Source: an uncultured Oscillospiraceae bacterium (GTDB taxonomy: Bacteria > Bacillota > Clostridia > Oscillospirales > Oscillospiraceae). Taken from it: 35,273 nucleotides of DNA. This document shows positions 16,232 through 24,263 of the stretch, in pieces. Every line of letters begins with the position of its first letter. Positions within the stretch are counted from its first letter, which is position 1. The translations under genes were made by a program, and so were the position numbers. The stretch is taken from assembly GCA_951801655.1 (NCBI GenBank), contig CATONV010000023.1:1-35273 (forward strand), written 5' to 3'. The notes under the pieces are model-generated. The model made no database searches, was not told the DNA's origin, and saw nothing but the letters and a program-made list of their open reading frames with translations.

Positions 16232-16993
16232 ATGGATAAGAAACAGAGAGAAGCGCGCCGTCAACAGGAGGATATCGCCCTGCAGAGAGGTCTGCTCTGG
16301 GTGGTGGGAGCCGTGGTGCTGGAAGTCCTGTTGGTGCTGCTCAACCGCTTTTATATCAACTATTCCCTGAGTGAGTCCGGGGCACAGATCTTCCTTACCC
16401 TGAACGAGGTCATGAAGGTCCTGCACATCGCGGTCCCTGTGGCAGCTTTGCTGGCCCTGCTGTGGACGGCCTGGCAGCTGAAGGAAGGGAAAAAATTCGG
16501 CCTGCCCCTGATTATGACCATCGCGCTGGCCGCCGTTTCCGTCTGCATCCACGTGGCAGTCAAGTACCGGGCTGACGGAATCTCCATGCTGTACTGGCTG
16601 GTCATTGCCTGGGCAGTGCTGGCCATGGTGTTCTATATCTATCAGCGGGAGTTTTTTGTGGCCGCCGCCGCCTGCGGCATGTCTGTGCTGGCACTGTGGT
16701 TTGTTCGCTTCGGCGCTGCCGGTCGTATGGAGACCCTGTTGCTGCTGGCCGCCATCCTGGTGGTGGGTTTGGCCGCCCTCTGGATGAAAAAGAACGACGG
16801 CTCTTTGCCCGGAGGGATTCAGTTCCTACCCAAGAAGACCGGCTACGCCGTGCCTTTGGTCACTTGCCTGGCCAGTCTGGCGGCGGTGGCTGTGGCGATG
16901 CTGATCGGCGACACGGTAGCCTACTACCTGATGTTTGTGATGGTGGCGTGGCTTTTTGCCCTGTTTGTGTATTACACCGTGAAGCTGATGTAA
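16232..16993 (+). CDS. Polytopic membrane protein of unknown function
   Basis: A 253-aa protein with about seven hydrophobic helices after a short charged N-terminus (MDKKQREARRQQED). I do not recognise a family. It ends in a TM helix and carries no enzyme motif. AAGGAG lies 11 bases before the ATG. A hairpin with a T-run follows its stop, separating it from the GT2-GtrA gene, although both lie on the same strand within 80 bases and may be partly co-transcribed. Confidence 0.75.
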   Translation: MDKKQREARRQQEDIALQRGLLWVVGAVVLEVLLVLLNRFYINYSLSESGAQIFLTLNEVMKVLHIAVPVAALLALLWTAWQLKEGKKFGLPLIMTIALAAVSVCIHVAVKYRADGISMLYWLVIAWAVLAMVFYIYQREFFVAAAACGMSVLALWFVRFGAAGRMETLLLLAAILVVGLAALWMKKNDGSLPGGIQFLPKKTGYAVPLVTCLASLAAVAVAMLIGDTVAYYLMFVMVAWLFALFVYYTVKLM

Positions 16994-17007
16994 ATGCGAT
17001 TGCTCAA

Positions 17008-17037
17008 ACCTCCCCGCCCTTCAGCGGGGGGGTTTTT
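17008..17037 (+). terminator. Terminator between the membrane protein gene and the glycan genes
   Basis: ACCTCCCCGC/GCGGGGGGGT stem with a 6-nt loop, then TTTTT. No obvious promoter separates it from the next gene (start 17069), so partial read-through is likely. Confidence 0.75.
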
Positions 17038-17068
17038 CACGTTTGCCATAGAGAAAGGAGGGGCGCCT

Positions 17069-18184
17069 GTGGAAGGAAACACCCGACTCCCGGCGGCGGT
17101 GGTGCCGTCCCTGAACCCGGACGGGCGGCTGAAGACGACGGTAGAGGGACTTCTGGCGGCGGGCTTTTCCTGTGTTGTCCTGGTGGACGACGGAAGCCGG
17201 CCGGAGACAAAGGGCTGTTTTCAAGAGCTGGCCCGGCTGCCCCAAGTGATTCTTTTGACCCACAAGGTCAACCGGGGCAAGGGGGCGGCGCTGAAGACCG
17301 CCTTCACCTGGCTGCTGGCGCACCAGCCCGGCGGCGCCGGCGTGGTGACGGTGGACGGCGATGGCCAGCACCGCCCGGAGGACGCCCTGGCCTGCGCCCA
17401 AAGAATGCTGGAGGAGGAACGGGTTGTGCTGGGATGCAGGGATTTTTCCCTGCCCGAGGTGCCCGCCCGGTCCCGCCGGGGAAACCGGATCACCAGCGCC
17501 GTGTTCCGAATTTTCTGCGGAATGCGCGTATCTGACACTCAGACCGGCCTGCGGGCCATCCCGCGCCGGTATCTGGAGACCTTGACGGGGGTGTCCGGGG
17601 AGAGGTACGAGTATGAGACCAACATGCTGCTTGTCATGAAGGATGCGCACATCCCCTGCACCGAGGTGAAGATTCGCACCGTCTACCTGGAGGAAAACCG
17701 CGGCTCCCACTTTCATCCGGTGCGGGACTCCTGGCGGATCTACCGGCTGATTTTGACTCATTTTTTCCGCTATGCTCTCAGCTCTGCGGTCAGCGCGGCC
17801 ACAGACACCGGGCTGTTTGGACTGCTGTCCTTCCTGCTGGCGGGACTGCTCACGGGAACGGCCCTCACCGCAGCAGCCACCCTGACAGCCCGGCTGCTGT
17901 CCTCCGTGCTGAACTTCTCCCTGAACCGGTGGTTCGTTTTTCAGGTGCGAGGTCCGCTGGTCCTCTCCCTGGTGCGCTATTACTCTCTGGCCCTCCCTCT
18001 GCTGTTGGCCCAGCTGCTGCTGACTGAGGGAGTATTTCAGGTGGCCCGGGTGGGCGACCGGCAGACGCTGCTGCGGACCGTCATCTACGCGGCGGTGATG
18101 GCGGTCCTGTTTGTAGGCAGCTATGTGATTCAGCACCGCTGGGTCTTTGCGGAGGATTTAACAGAAAGGAAGACTCCACAATGA
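17069..18184 (+). CDS. GT2 glycosyltransferase fused to a GtrA-like membrane domain
   Basis: A 371-aa two-domain protein. Residues 8-225 form a GT-A fold family-2 transferase of the polyprenyl-phosphate sugar synthase type: VVLVDDGS (36-43), VNRGKGAALKTAF (68-80), the metal-binding VDGDGQH (95-101) and DTQTGLRAIPR (156-166). Residues about 232-365 are a four-helix GtrA-like domain ending in the typical NRWFVF and QHRWVF elements. It probably makes and helps flip a lipid-linked sugar for envelope glycosylation. The GTG at 17069 is placed by AAAGGAGG 7 bases upstream; the ATG at 16994 would translate through a terminator. The stop overlaps the next gene (ATGA). Confidence 0.88.
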   Translation: MEGNTRLPAAVVPSLNPDGRLKTTVEGLLAAGFSCVVLVDDGSRPETKGCFQELARLPQVILLTHKVNRGKGAALKTAFTWLLAHQPGGAGVVTVDGDGQHRPEDALACAQRMLEEERVVLGCRDFSLPEVPARSRRGNRITSAVFRIFCGMRVSDTQTGLRAIPRRYLETLTGVSGERYEYETNMLLVMKDAHIPCTEVKIRTVYLEENRGSHFHPVRDSWRIYRLILTHFFRYALSSAVSAATDTGLFGLLSFLLAGLLTGTALTAAATLTARLLSSVLNFSLNRWFVFQVRGPLVLSLVRYYSLALPLLLAQLLLTEGVFQVARVGDRQTLLRTVIYAAVMAVLFVGSYVIQHRWVFAEDLTERKTPQ

Positions 18185-19266
18185 GTACAGAGAACCGGGG
18201 CAGGCGGGAGGCCCCCAGACGGCCCGGACGGGTTGTGCGCTATTTCCTGCGGACTGTGCTGGCCATTTTGTCCACGGCAGCTGTGCTGGCTGCGGGACTG
18301 TGCCTGATTCTGGACGAGGTGTTCAACGGCCCCTCAGAGACCGCCCGAAACCGGCTGACCATGTCCCTGCTGGAGGCCAGCGCCACCAAATGGGTGCCCG
18401 CCGTGTTCATCGGCGGGGAGACAGTGGAACAGATTCGGGCCAAGGTGGCCGCCGACTTGCCCGAGGGCCAGTCCGACCCCACCCAGGTGGTGGTCCGGGC
18501 GGACAGCAGCGTCGGCTCCGACGAGTGGGCCCAACACCCTGACGGCCTGCGGGTGGAGGAGGTTCACGGGGATACCTACAATGCCTATGTGATGCTGGTA
18601 CGGGACCCCGCCCGGATCTATTTAAGTCCCTCCTCCAGGAGCTACTCCCGAAGCAGGCCGGGCACCCGGATCACCAGACAGATTGAGACAGAGAAGGCGG
18701 CGGCGGCCATCAACGGCGGCGCCTTTTTTGACAATGGTACCATCAGTCCGGAGGTGGGCAGCGTCCCCTGCGGGCTGGTGATTTCGGCCGGAGAGGTGCT
18801 GTGGAATGACGGCGGCTCCTACTACGGCTTTGTCGGCTTCAACGAGGACGATATTCTGGTGGTCTCCAAGAGCATGTCCGCCAAGGAGGCCGGAGAGGCC
18901 CGCATCCGGGACGGCTGCTGCTACGGACCGGTGCTGGTAAAGGACGGCGCCGTCAACGAGGAGGCCTACAATACCAATTCCGGCTACAATCCCCGCACGG
19001 CCATCGGCCAGCGGGCGGACGGAACGGTTCTTCTGCTGTGCATCGACGGCCGTCAGGCAGGCAGCCTTGGGGCCACCTACGCCGATGTGATCGACGTGAT
19101 GGTGGAGTACGGCGCGGTAAACGCCTGCAATCTGGACGGCGGTTCCTCCACGGTGATGCTTCTGCGGGACGAAAACGGAGAGGTTCACACGGTGAACAAT
19201 GTATCCCTTCTCCAGGAGGAGCCCCGACGGATGCCCACCTTCTTTATGGTGCGGGACGAGGAGTGA
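18181..19266 (+). CDS. Membrane-anchored NAGPA-domain phosphodiester glycosidase
   Basis: A 361-aa protein with a basic N-terminus and one membrane helix (about 22-45), then an exported domain. Residues about 150-358 match the NAGPA family: INGGAFF (174-180), GYNPRTAIGQ, the IDGR..GSLGAT stretch and the NLDGGSSTVM signature near residue 320. Family members cleave N-acetylglucosamine from phosphodiester-linked sugars or act on exopolysaccharide. Its coupling to the GT2-GtrA gene points to building or trimming a surface glycan. The substrate is inferred, not shown. Confidence 0.85.
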   Translation: MSTENRGRREAPRRPGRVVRYFLRTVLAILSTAAVLAAGLCLILDEVFNGPSETARNRLTMSLLEASATKWVPAVFIGGETVEQIRAKVAADLPEGQSDPTQVVVRADSSVGSDEWAQHPDGLRVEEVHGDTYNAYVMLVRDPARIYLSPSSRSYSRSRPGTRITRQIETEKAAAAINGGAFFDNGTISPEVGSVPCGLVISAGEVLWNDGGSYYGFVGFNEDDILVVSKSMSAKEAGEARIRDGCCYGPVLVKDGAVNEEAYNTNSGYNPRTAIGQRADGTVLLLCIDGRQAGSLGATYADVIDVMVEYGAVNACNLDGGSSTVMLLRDENGEVHTVNNVSLLQEEPRRMPTFFMVRDEE

Positions 19267-19272
19267 TAGGCT

Positions 19273-20589
19273 ATGAAAGAGAGAAAGATCAGCCTGTTTT
19301 ACAAGATCCTGCCGGTTTTTCTTCTGGTGCTTCTGGGGGGATTTCTGGCGGTCCGATTTGCCCTGCTGCGGCCCTGGCTGGTCCGGTATGAGGCATCTCA
19401 GCCCAAACACGCCAGCCAGCAGATTTTTGCCGACCTTTTTTCTCCGGCGGACTGGGGAAGGGTCCATGAGCTGGCCGGGCTGGAGGGCGACCGGGAGGAC
19501 TTTGTCCGGTCTATGGAGGAGATGACGGAGGGCCGGGGACTCAGCCTGGTGGAGACCTCCGCCGGGCTGTCGGGGGACCGACGGTATATTGTAAAGCTGG
19601 AGGGAGAAAATCTGGCGGCCTTTACCCTGAAGACCGCCCCGGAGGGGGAGGAACCCACCTGGAGGCTGGGCGGCGTGGAGTTGCTGACAAAGCCGGAGGG
19701 GGAGAGGATTCTGATTCGAACCCTGGAGGGTCAGCGAGTGAGAGTGAACGGCGTGGAGCTGGGGGAGGACTGTCAGATCCAGACCACCCGGACTGCGGCG
19801 GAAAAATATCTGCCCGAGGGAGTGGCCGGCAGAAGAACGGTCCTCTGGGAGACTCATGCGGGCTGGGACAAGGGGGCGCAGGTGTGCGTCACCGACCAGA
19901 ACGGCGCTGAAATACCTGTAGTCTATGACGGCGGCTACTATGTTGTAGAGGAGACAGCCGAAGAGCCCACCGATGGGGAGAGGGAAAAACTCCTTGGCGC
20001 GGCCAAGACCTATGCCCGGTATATGATCCGGGCTTCGGACGCCGCCCAGCTGCGGCGGTATTTTGACAGTGGAAGCGCCATTTACCGCACCATCTGCTCC
20101 AGCGAGATTTGGATAAAAACCACCTCCGGACATTCCTTTTCCGATGAGGAGGTCCGTGAATTCCGGCGCTATGGGGAGGACATGTTCTCCGCCCGGGTAT
20201 CCATGCACATGGATGTCAGGCGGGGCAACGGTTCTTCCAAACCCTACGAGGTGGACAGCACCTTCTTTTTCCACAGGAAGGACGGGGCCTGGCGGGCTTT
20301 TGAGATGACAAATGTGGATGTTCAGGAGGAGATTGTCCGCACCCGCCTGGTATTCATGGACGGAGAGAGGGAACTGGGACGAATGTTTGTCTCCTCTGAG
20401 GACAGAAGCTTTGTCCCGCCCGAGGTGACCGTTCCACAGGGCAGGCACTTTGCAGGCTGGGCCGTCCGGGAGAGGAGAGAGAATCAGATCACCATGACGG
20501 TGCGCTTTCGTCCCGGAGAGGACGGCGCCGTGATACTTCCGGCGGGCTATGAGCCGGAACCTGTGACGCTGTACGCTGCCTTTGAGTGA
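19273..20589 (+). CDS. Membrane-anchored extracytoplasmic protein of unknown function
   Basis: A 438-aa protein with an N-terminal anchor helix (residues about 8-32) and a large hydrophilic exported part rich in charged and aromatic residues. Residues about 220-350 could be an NTF2-like fold. The last 75 residues (VFMDGERELG, then VPQGRHFAGWAV, ending PVTLYAAFE) resemble a single InlB-type beta-grasp repeat. No catalytic motif is recognised. It starts 7 bases after the NAGPA gene and closes the operon before a strong terminator, so it probably serves the same envelope process. Confidence 0.72.
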   Translation: MKERKISLFYKILPVFLLVLLGGFLAVRFALLRPWLVRYEASQPKHASQQIFADLFSPADWGRVHELAGLEGDREDFVRSMEEMTEGRGLSLVETSAGLSGDRRYIVKLEGENLAAFTLKTAPEGEEPTWRLGGVELLTKPEGERILIRTLEGQRVRVNGVELGEDCQIQTTRTAAEKYLPEGVAGRRTVLWETHAGWDKGAQVCVTDQNGAEIPVVYDGGYYVVEETAEEPTDGEREKLLGAAKTYARYMIRASDAAQLRRYFDSGSAIYRTICSSEIWIKTTSGHSFSDEEVREFRRYGEDMFSARVSMHMDVRRGNGSSKPYEVDSTFFFHRKDGAWRAFEMTNVDVQEEIVRTRLVFMDGERELGRMFVSSEDRSFVPPEVTVPQGRHFAGWAVRERRENQITMTVRFRPGEDGAVILPAGYEPEPVTLYAAFE

Positions 20590-20590
20590 T

Positions 20591-20626
20591 AAAATTGAGC
20601 GGTCCTTTTGGACCGCTCAATTTTTT
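20591..20626 (+). terminator. Terminator of the envelope glycan operon
   Basis: AATTGAGCGGTCC/GGACCGCTCAATT stem with a TTTT loop and a TTTTTT tail, directly after the stop at 20589. Nearly symmetrical, so likely bidirectional. Confidence 0.9.
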
Positions 20627-20627
20627 G

Positions 20628-20633
20628 TATAAT
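20628..20633 (+). promoter_or_regulatory. Possible -10 element for ldh
   Basis: TATAAT immediately after the terminator and 71 bases before the ldh start. The only available -35 (TTTTGG, 20606-20611, 16-nt spacer) lies within the terminator stem, so this is tentative. Confidence 0.4.
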
Positions 20634-20703
20634 TGATGAGAAATCCGCCACAATGAGGATAGCGCGGCTTTGGGCCGACTTGATTGAAAAGGAGAGGATA
20701 TCT

Positions 20704-21648
20704 GTGGCCATCGACTACAGAAAAGCGGCCATTATCGGCTGCGGTTTTGTGGGGGCGTCCATCGCCTTCCGGTTTTTACAGCAGGGGTTGTTCTCCCGCA
20801 TGGTACTCATCGACGCCAACCGGGAGAAGGCGGAGGGGGAGGCCATGGACCTGAGAGACGGTCTGCCCTACGGCGCCTCCATGGAGATTACCGCCGGGAG
20901 CTATGACGACATCACCGACTGCTCTCTGGTGGTGATCACTGCCGGAGTAAACCAAAAGCCGGGTGAGACCCGGCTGGAGCTGATTGAGAGAAACGCGGGG
21001 ATTATGCGCAGCATTATAAGGGAGATTACCGCCCGGCCCTTTGAGGGCATCCTCCTCGTTGTCTCCAACCCGGTGGACGTACTCACCTACACGGCCTGGA
21101 AGCTGTCCGGCTATCCCAGAGAGAGGGTGATCGGCTCGGGCACGGTGTTGGACACCGGACGGCTGAAGCAGCTGCTGGGGGAGGAGCTGAAGGTGGACGG
21201 CCGCAATGTTCACGCCTTCATCGCAGGCGAGCACGGGGACAGCGAGCTGCCGGTGTGGAGCGGGGCCAACGTGTCCGGTCTGGATCTGGATGCCTTCTGC
21301 CGGCTGCGGGGCATAGAGCTCCATGCCTCCAACAGGGAGAGAATTTACCGGGAGATTCGGGACAGCGCCAACGAGATCATCAAGCGCAAAGGCGCCACCT
21401 ACTACGGCATTGCCATGGCGGTGGGGCGTATTGCCGAGTGCATCGTAAAGGATGAGCATGCCATCCTGCCCATCTCGGTGGTGCTGGATGGGGAGTATGG
21501 CCTGGACCGGGTGGCGCTGAGTATCCCCTCGATTGTGGGAAAGAACGGGCTGGAGAAGGTGCTGGAAATTCCGCTGGAAGAGACGGAGAGAAGGGCGCTG
21601 AACGAGTCCGCGCGGCAGCTGAAGGAGGCCTTTGCCGGGCTGAAATAG
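20704..21648 (+). CDS. ldh: L-lactate dehydrogenase
   Basis: Reduces pyruvate to L-lactate with NADH, regenerating NAD+ in fermentation. The 314-aa product has the Rossmann loop GCGFVGAS (12-19), acidic Asp38 for NAD, the substrate loop NQKPGETR with Gln84 (lactate type; malate dehydrogenases carry Arg here), NPVDVLTY (122-129), GSGTVLDTGRL and the catalytic GEHGDSE (His177). The GTG at 20704 is chosen because AAGGAG lies 9 bases upstream. It stands alone after a strong terminator. Confidence 0.92.
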   Translation: MAIDYRKAAIIGCGFVGASIAFRFLQQGLFSRMVLIDANREKAEGEAMDLRDGLPYGASMEITAGSYDDITDCSLVVITAGVNQKPGETRLELIERNAGIMRSIIREITARPFEGILLVVSNPVDVLTYTAWKLSGYPRERVIGSGTVLDTGRLKQLLGEELKVDGRNVHAFIAGEHGDSELPVWSGANVSGLDLDAFCRLRGIELHASNRERIYREIRDSANEIIKRKGATYYGIAMAVGRIAECIVKDEHAILPISVVLDGEYGLDRVALSIPSIVGKNGLEKVLEIPLEETERRALNESARQLKEAFAGLK

Positions 21649-21657
21649 ACAAACAAA

Positions 21658-21680
21658 GCCCCCGGCTTATGGGGCATTGT
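21658..21680 (+). terminator. Weak hairpin after ldh, possible terminator
   Basis: GCCCC/GGGGC stem (21658-21662, 21671-21675) with an 8-nt loop and a poor ATTGTATT tail, 10 bases after the ldh stop. Confidence 0.35.
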
Positions 21681-21693
21681 ATTGAGAAGCCTT

Positions 21694-21743
21694 TGCAGGG
21701 GCGGCTGTCAGCCGCCCGCAGGCGCATCATGTGCGCCCCTGCA
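21694..21743. repeat. Dispersed palindromic GCAGGGGCG repeat, copy 1
   Basis: Terminal inverted repeats TGCAGGGGCG and CGCCCCTGCA enclose two smaller hairpins (GGCGGCTGTCAGCCGCC and GGCGCATCATGTGCGCC). The same plan recurs at 22038 and 24840. It resembles the small non-coding palindromic repeats common in Oscillospiraceae genomes. Confidence 0.75.
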
Positions 21744-21785
21744 TAAGCTTTCTGATCACAACGCCCGCGACCGGGGGGAGCTGGC

Positions 21786-21926
21786 CTATGTTGTCTCGGT
21801 TTCCGCCTTCTCCTTGAGCGCCTTGATGGCGTAGTCCAAAGCGGGGATGGATTTGGCGGTGCAGTATTGCTTCATGTCCTGAAGCTGACGGATAGCTTCC
21901 TTTGTGGTCATGTCCTTCAAACGCAT
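21786..21926 (-). CDS. Small 46-aa protein of unknown function
   Basis: Begins MRLKDMTTKEAIRQLQDMK and is predicted as two helices with a single Cys22; no membrane segment or signal peptide. AAAGGAG lies 10 bases before the ATG, and a plausible promoter is at 21953-21982. It stands alone between ldh and the ABC operon. Codon use and the ribosome site argue for a real gene; I do not recognise the family. Confidence 0.65.
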   Translation of the reverse strand: MRLKDMTTKEAIRQLQDMKQYCTAKSIPALDYAIKALKEKAETETT

Positions 21927-21952
21927 GGCGCTCACACTCCTTTGCAGTTGTT

Positions 21953-21982
21953 ATTTTACCACAACACGGGGGCGGAACGCAA
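21953..21982 (-). promoter_or_regulatory. Possible promoter of the 46-aa gene at 21926
   Basis: On the minus strand, TTGCGT (21977-21982), 18 nt, TAAAAT (21953-21958), about 27 bases before the start codon. Confidence 0.45.
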
Positions 21983-22037
21983 GAGGCTTGTTGGTGATTT
22001 TCGCTTAAAAAGAATGAAATGTTTTGGCCGCCGGATT

Positions 22038-22112
22038 GGCAGGGGCGGGTAATACCCGCCCGTCACACAGGCCGGTCACGAAGAGAGAGGGCGCATGATA
22101 TGCGCCCCTACA
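22038..22112. repeat. Dispersed palindromic GCAGGGGCG repeat, copy 2
   Basis: GGCAGGGGCG at the left and GCGCCCCTAC at the right, with internal hairpins GGGCGGGTAATACCCGCCC and GGGCGCATGATATGCGCCC separated by about 27 bases. Its right end contains the stop codon of the 53-aa gene (22108-22110). Confidence 0.75.
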
Positions 22113-22269
22113 GCTCCCGCTGCGGCCTGTGCGCGCAGGAAACGGCCAAAAGCAGGATAGACAGGGTCAGCACACGCCGCCAGGGACTGGCTGCGTAAAT
22201 CAGGCAGAGGATGTCCCGGGCGATGGCCCAAAGACAGCCGGCCCACAGGAGAACCACGGCGGTTTTCAT
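22108..22269 (-). CDS. 53-aa membrane protein coupled to the ABC operon
   Basis: Begins MKTAVVLLWAGCLWAIARD. Two hydrophobic segments (about 3-25 and 33-45) suggest a small membrane protein. GGAAGGAG lies 7 bases before the ATG, and the ATG follows the permease stop by one base, so translation is coupled. Function unknown; an accessory of the ABC exporter is the simplest guess. Its stop codon is supplied by the palindromic repeat at 22038-22112, so the original C-terminus may have been changed by that repeat. Confidence 0.65.
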   Translation of the reverse strand: MKTAVVLLWAGCLWAIARDILCLIYAASPWRRVLTLSILLLAVSCAHRPQREL

Positions 22270-22270
22270 G

Positions 22271-22921
22271 TCAGTACTCCTTCCCCGCCGTCACCCGGCA
22301 GGAGATGAGATAGGATACGGCCAGCGCCGCCAGTCCCGCCGCCGGTAGCAGGACGCCTCCCCCAAGGATGGCGGAGGGGGACAGGGCCTCCAGGCGGCTC
22401 AGGGAGGAGAAATCGATGATCTCCGCTTTAGCCAGCAGCACGAAGGCGATGGTGGGGATGAAGATGATGGCGTACAGGTAGGGCCGGGCCCTCTCCGCCC
22501 CCAGCTTATAGCACAGGGGAAGCATGATGGCGGGTACCAGCAGGCCGATGGTTGTAGAGACCTCCAGGGTGAGCAGCATCTCCACTGCATCTGCCTTATG
22601 GACCAGGGTCAGCATGGCGGTGCCTCCCAGCCCCAGAGCAGTGGTACACAGGGTCAGGGCCAGCACGAAGAGATACCGGGCTCCCACCACCTTGCCCCGC
22701 CCCAGGGGGAGAGACATGGCGTACCGATCCCACTTGGCCAGCTCGTCGTAGGAGAAGGCGGTGATGGGCAGTACCATGAGCATCACCTGGATAAAGGTGA
22801 TAATAAAGCCGAAGTTCAAAATATCCAGCCAGGCCATAACGGCGTAGAGAACCATGATTAGCAGATAGGATTTCAGTCCATTGCGCATCACAAGAAAGTC
22901 TTTGGTCATCAGTCCGGTCAT
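22271..22921 (-). CDS. ABC-2 type permease
   Basis: A 216-aa membrane protein with six hydrophobic helices, the usual topology of single-domain ABC-2 permeases paired with a YtrA-type regulator. Features: the N-terminal TKDFLVMRNGLKSYLL amphipathic entry, FSYDELAKWDRYAMSLPLGR (a conserved element of ABC-2 permeases of Firmicutes) and helices to the C-terminal YLISCRVTAGKEY. The start ATG at 22921 overlaps the ATPase stop (ATGA). It works with the adjacent ATPase; the cargo is unknown, and peptides, lipids or antimicrobials are typical for this group. Confidence 0.83.
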   Translation of the reverse strand: MTGLMTKDFLVMRNGLKSYLLIMVLYAVMAWLDILNFGFIITFIQVMLMVLPITAFSYDELAKWDRYAMSLPLGRGKVVGARYLFVLALTLCTTALGLGGTAMLTLVHKADAVEMLLTLEVSTTIGLLVPAIMLPLCYKLGAERARPYLYAIIFIPTIAFVLLAKAEIIDFSSLSRLEALSPSAILGGGVLLPAAGLAALAVSYLISCRVTAGKEY

Positions 22922-23778
22922 TTTATTTCTCCTTTCCCCACAAAGAGCATGATGTCTTCCAGCGTGGTCCTCTCCACCAGCAGCATGGGGTACTTCCGGG
23001 CGAAGGCGGCCCGGTCTTTCACCAGGGCCTCGCAGCCGAAGCTCCCCCGGCGGGTGCGCAGGATGTCGTGAGGGGCGATGGTTTCCAGCTGCCCGGCGGT
23101 ACACCCCACCCGGCCGTAGCTGTCCAGGATGGCGTCCTTGGCGTTGGACAGCACCACCTCCCCCTGATGAATGTAGGCGATGTAGTCGGCCACCTTCTCC
23201 AGATCGGAGGTGATGTGGCTGGACAGGAGGATGGCGTGGTCCTCGTCCTGGATAAAGCCTAAAAACTCATCTAAAATTTCGTCCCGGACCACCGGGTCCA
23301 GGCCGGCGGTGGCCTCGTCCAGCAGGAGCAGCTTCGGATGGTGGGCCAGGGCGGCGGACAGGGAAAGCTTCATCTTCATCCCCCGGGAGAACTCCTTGAT
23401 AAGCTTCTTCTCCGGCAGGCCGAATTTGTTCAGATAGTCCCGGTAGAGGGCTTCGTCCCAGTTTTTGTAGGCGGGGGCCAGAATTTTGCCCACGTCCCGG
23501 GGGCGGAGGGTGTCGTGGAAGAAGCACTCGTCCAGCACGATGCCCACATCCTGTTTGGCAAGGCGCTCCTCCTTCACGTTGTCATAGCCCAGGACGGTGA
23601 TCTCTCCCGCGTCCCGGCAGATCAGGTTCAGGATGCACTTGATGGTGGTGGTCTTACCCGCGCCGTTTTCACCGATGAGACCCAGAATGGAACCGCCGGG
23701 CAGCGTCAGGTTAATATTTTTCAGGGAAAAGTCCCCGTAGGACTTGCATAGTCCCTTGATTTCAATACAATTTGTCAT
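22918..23778 (-). CDS. ABC transporter ATP-binding protein
   Basis: A 286-aa ATPase for the adjacent permease. Walker A GENGAGKTT (36-44), a divergent signature FSRGMKMKLS (130-139, in place of LSGGQ), Walker B LLLLDE (150-155) followed by ATAGLDP, and the H-loop SSHIT. A C-terminal extension of about 70 residues follows the ATPase core, as in YtrB-like proteins. The start ATG overlaps the GntR gene stop (ATGA). Confidence 0.9.
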   Translation of the reverse strand: MTNCIEIKGLCKSYGDFSLKNINLTLPGGSILGLIGENGAGKTTTIKCILNLICRDAGEITVLGYDNVKEERLAKQDVGIVLDECFFHDTLRPRDVGKILAPAYKNWDEALYRDYLNKFGLPEKKLIKEFSRGMKMKLSLSAALAHHPKLLLLDEATAGLDPVVRDEILDEFLGFIQDEDHAILLSSHITSDLEKVADYIAYIHQGEVVLSNAKDAILDSYGRVGCTAGQLETIAPHDILRTRRGSFGCEALVKDRAAFARKYPMLLVERTTLEDIMLFVGKGEIK

Positions 23779-24155
23779 AGTTCTTCCCCCTTATACAGGA
23801 TGTCAAGCATTTCGTGGAGCTCCTCCAGGGGGAAGGCGCCTTTCCGAGCCTCCTCCACGGCCTGGGACAGCTTTTCTTCCACCTTGCGCAGCTGGGCCTC
23901 CCGCAGCAGCTCCCGGTTTTGGGGGGCCACAAAGCAGCCCTTGCCCGGAACATTCTCCAAAAAGCCGTCCTTCTCCAGTTCCTCGTAGGCCCGCTTGGTG
24001 GTAATCACTGAGATGCGCAGCTCCTTGGCCAGCAGCCGCATGGAGGGCAGGGCGTCCCCCGCCGACAGCGCCCCGGACATGATCTGTTCCTTTATCTGGT
24101 CGGTGATCTGCTCGTAGATAGGTTTTCCGCTGGCGTTACTTAGTATGATATCCAT
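23775..24155 (-). CDS. GntR-family regulator, YtrA subfamily
   Basis: A 126-aa regulator with an N-terminal winged helix-turn-helix (about 10-78: PIYEQITDQIKEQI, LPSMRLLAKELRIS, TTKRAYEELEKDGFL, GKGCFV) and a short helical C-terminus, the layout of the YtrA subfamily that represses linked ABC exporter operons. The ATG at 24155 follows AAAGGTGG; an upstream GTG overlaps the ribosome site. A 16-base near-palindrome at 24241-24256, at the predicted transcription start, is the likely autoregulatory operator. Confidence 0.9.
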   Translation of the reverse strand: MDIILSNASGKPIYEQITDQIKEQIMSGALSAGDALPSMRLLAKELRISVITTKRAYEELEKDGFLENVPGKGCFVAPQNRELLREAQLRKVEEKLSQAVEEARKGAFPLEELHEMLDILYKGEEL

Positions 24156-24240
24156 TTGACCCACCTTTCAACAGCAGAGAGTTCCGGCTGCAAGCCTGCG
24201 CATGGTCCCGCGCCGGTGTTCATACTGTCATGCTTGAATT

Positions 24241-24256
24241 TAGTGTATATATACTA
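24241..24256. promoter_or_regulatory. Probable GntR operator
   Basis: TAGTGTAT-ATATACTA is a 16-base inverted repeat with one mismatch. It starts where transcription of the gntR-ABC operon is predicted to begin, which fits repression by the GntR protein. Confidence 0.55.
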
Positions 24257-24263
24257 TATGCAC

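Noticed and set aside
16158..16370. 70-codon plus-strand ORF at the predicted start of transcription before the 253-aa membrane protein
   Set aside because: No ribosome site, overlaps the recognised coding frame, and composition looks out of frame.
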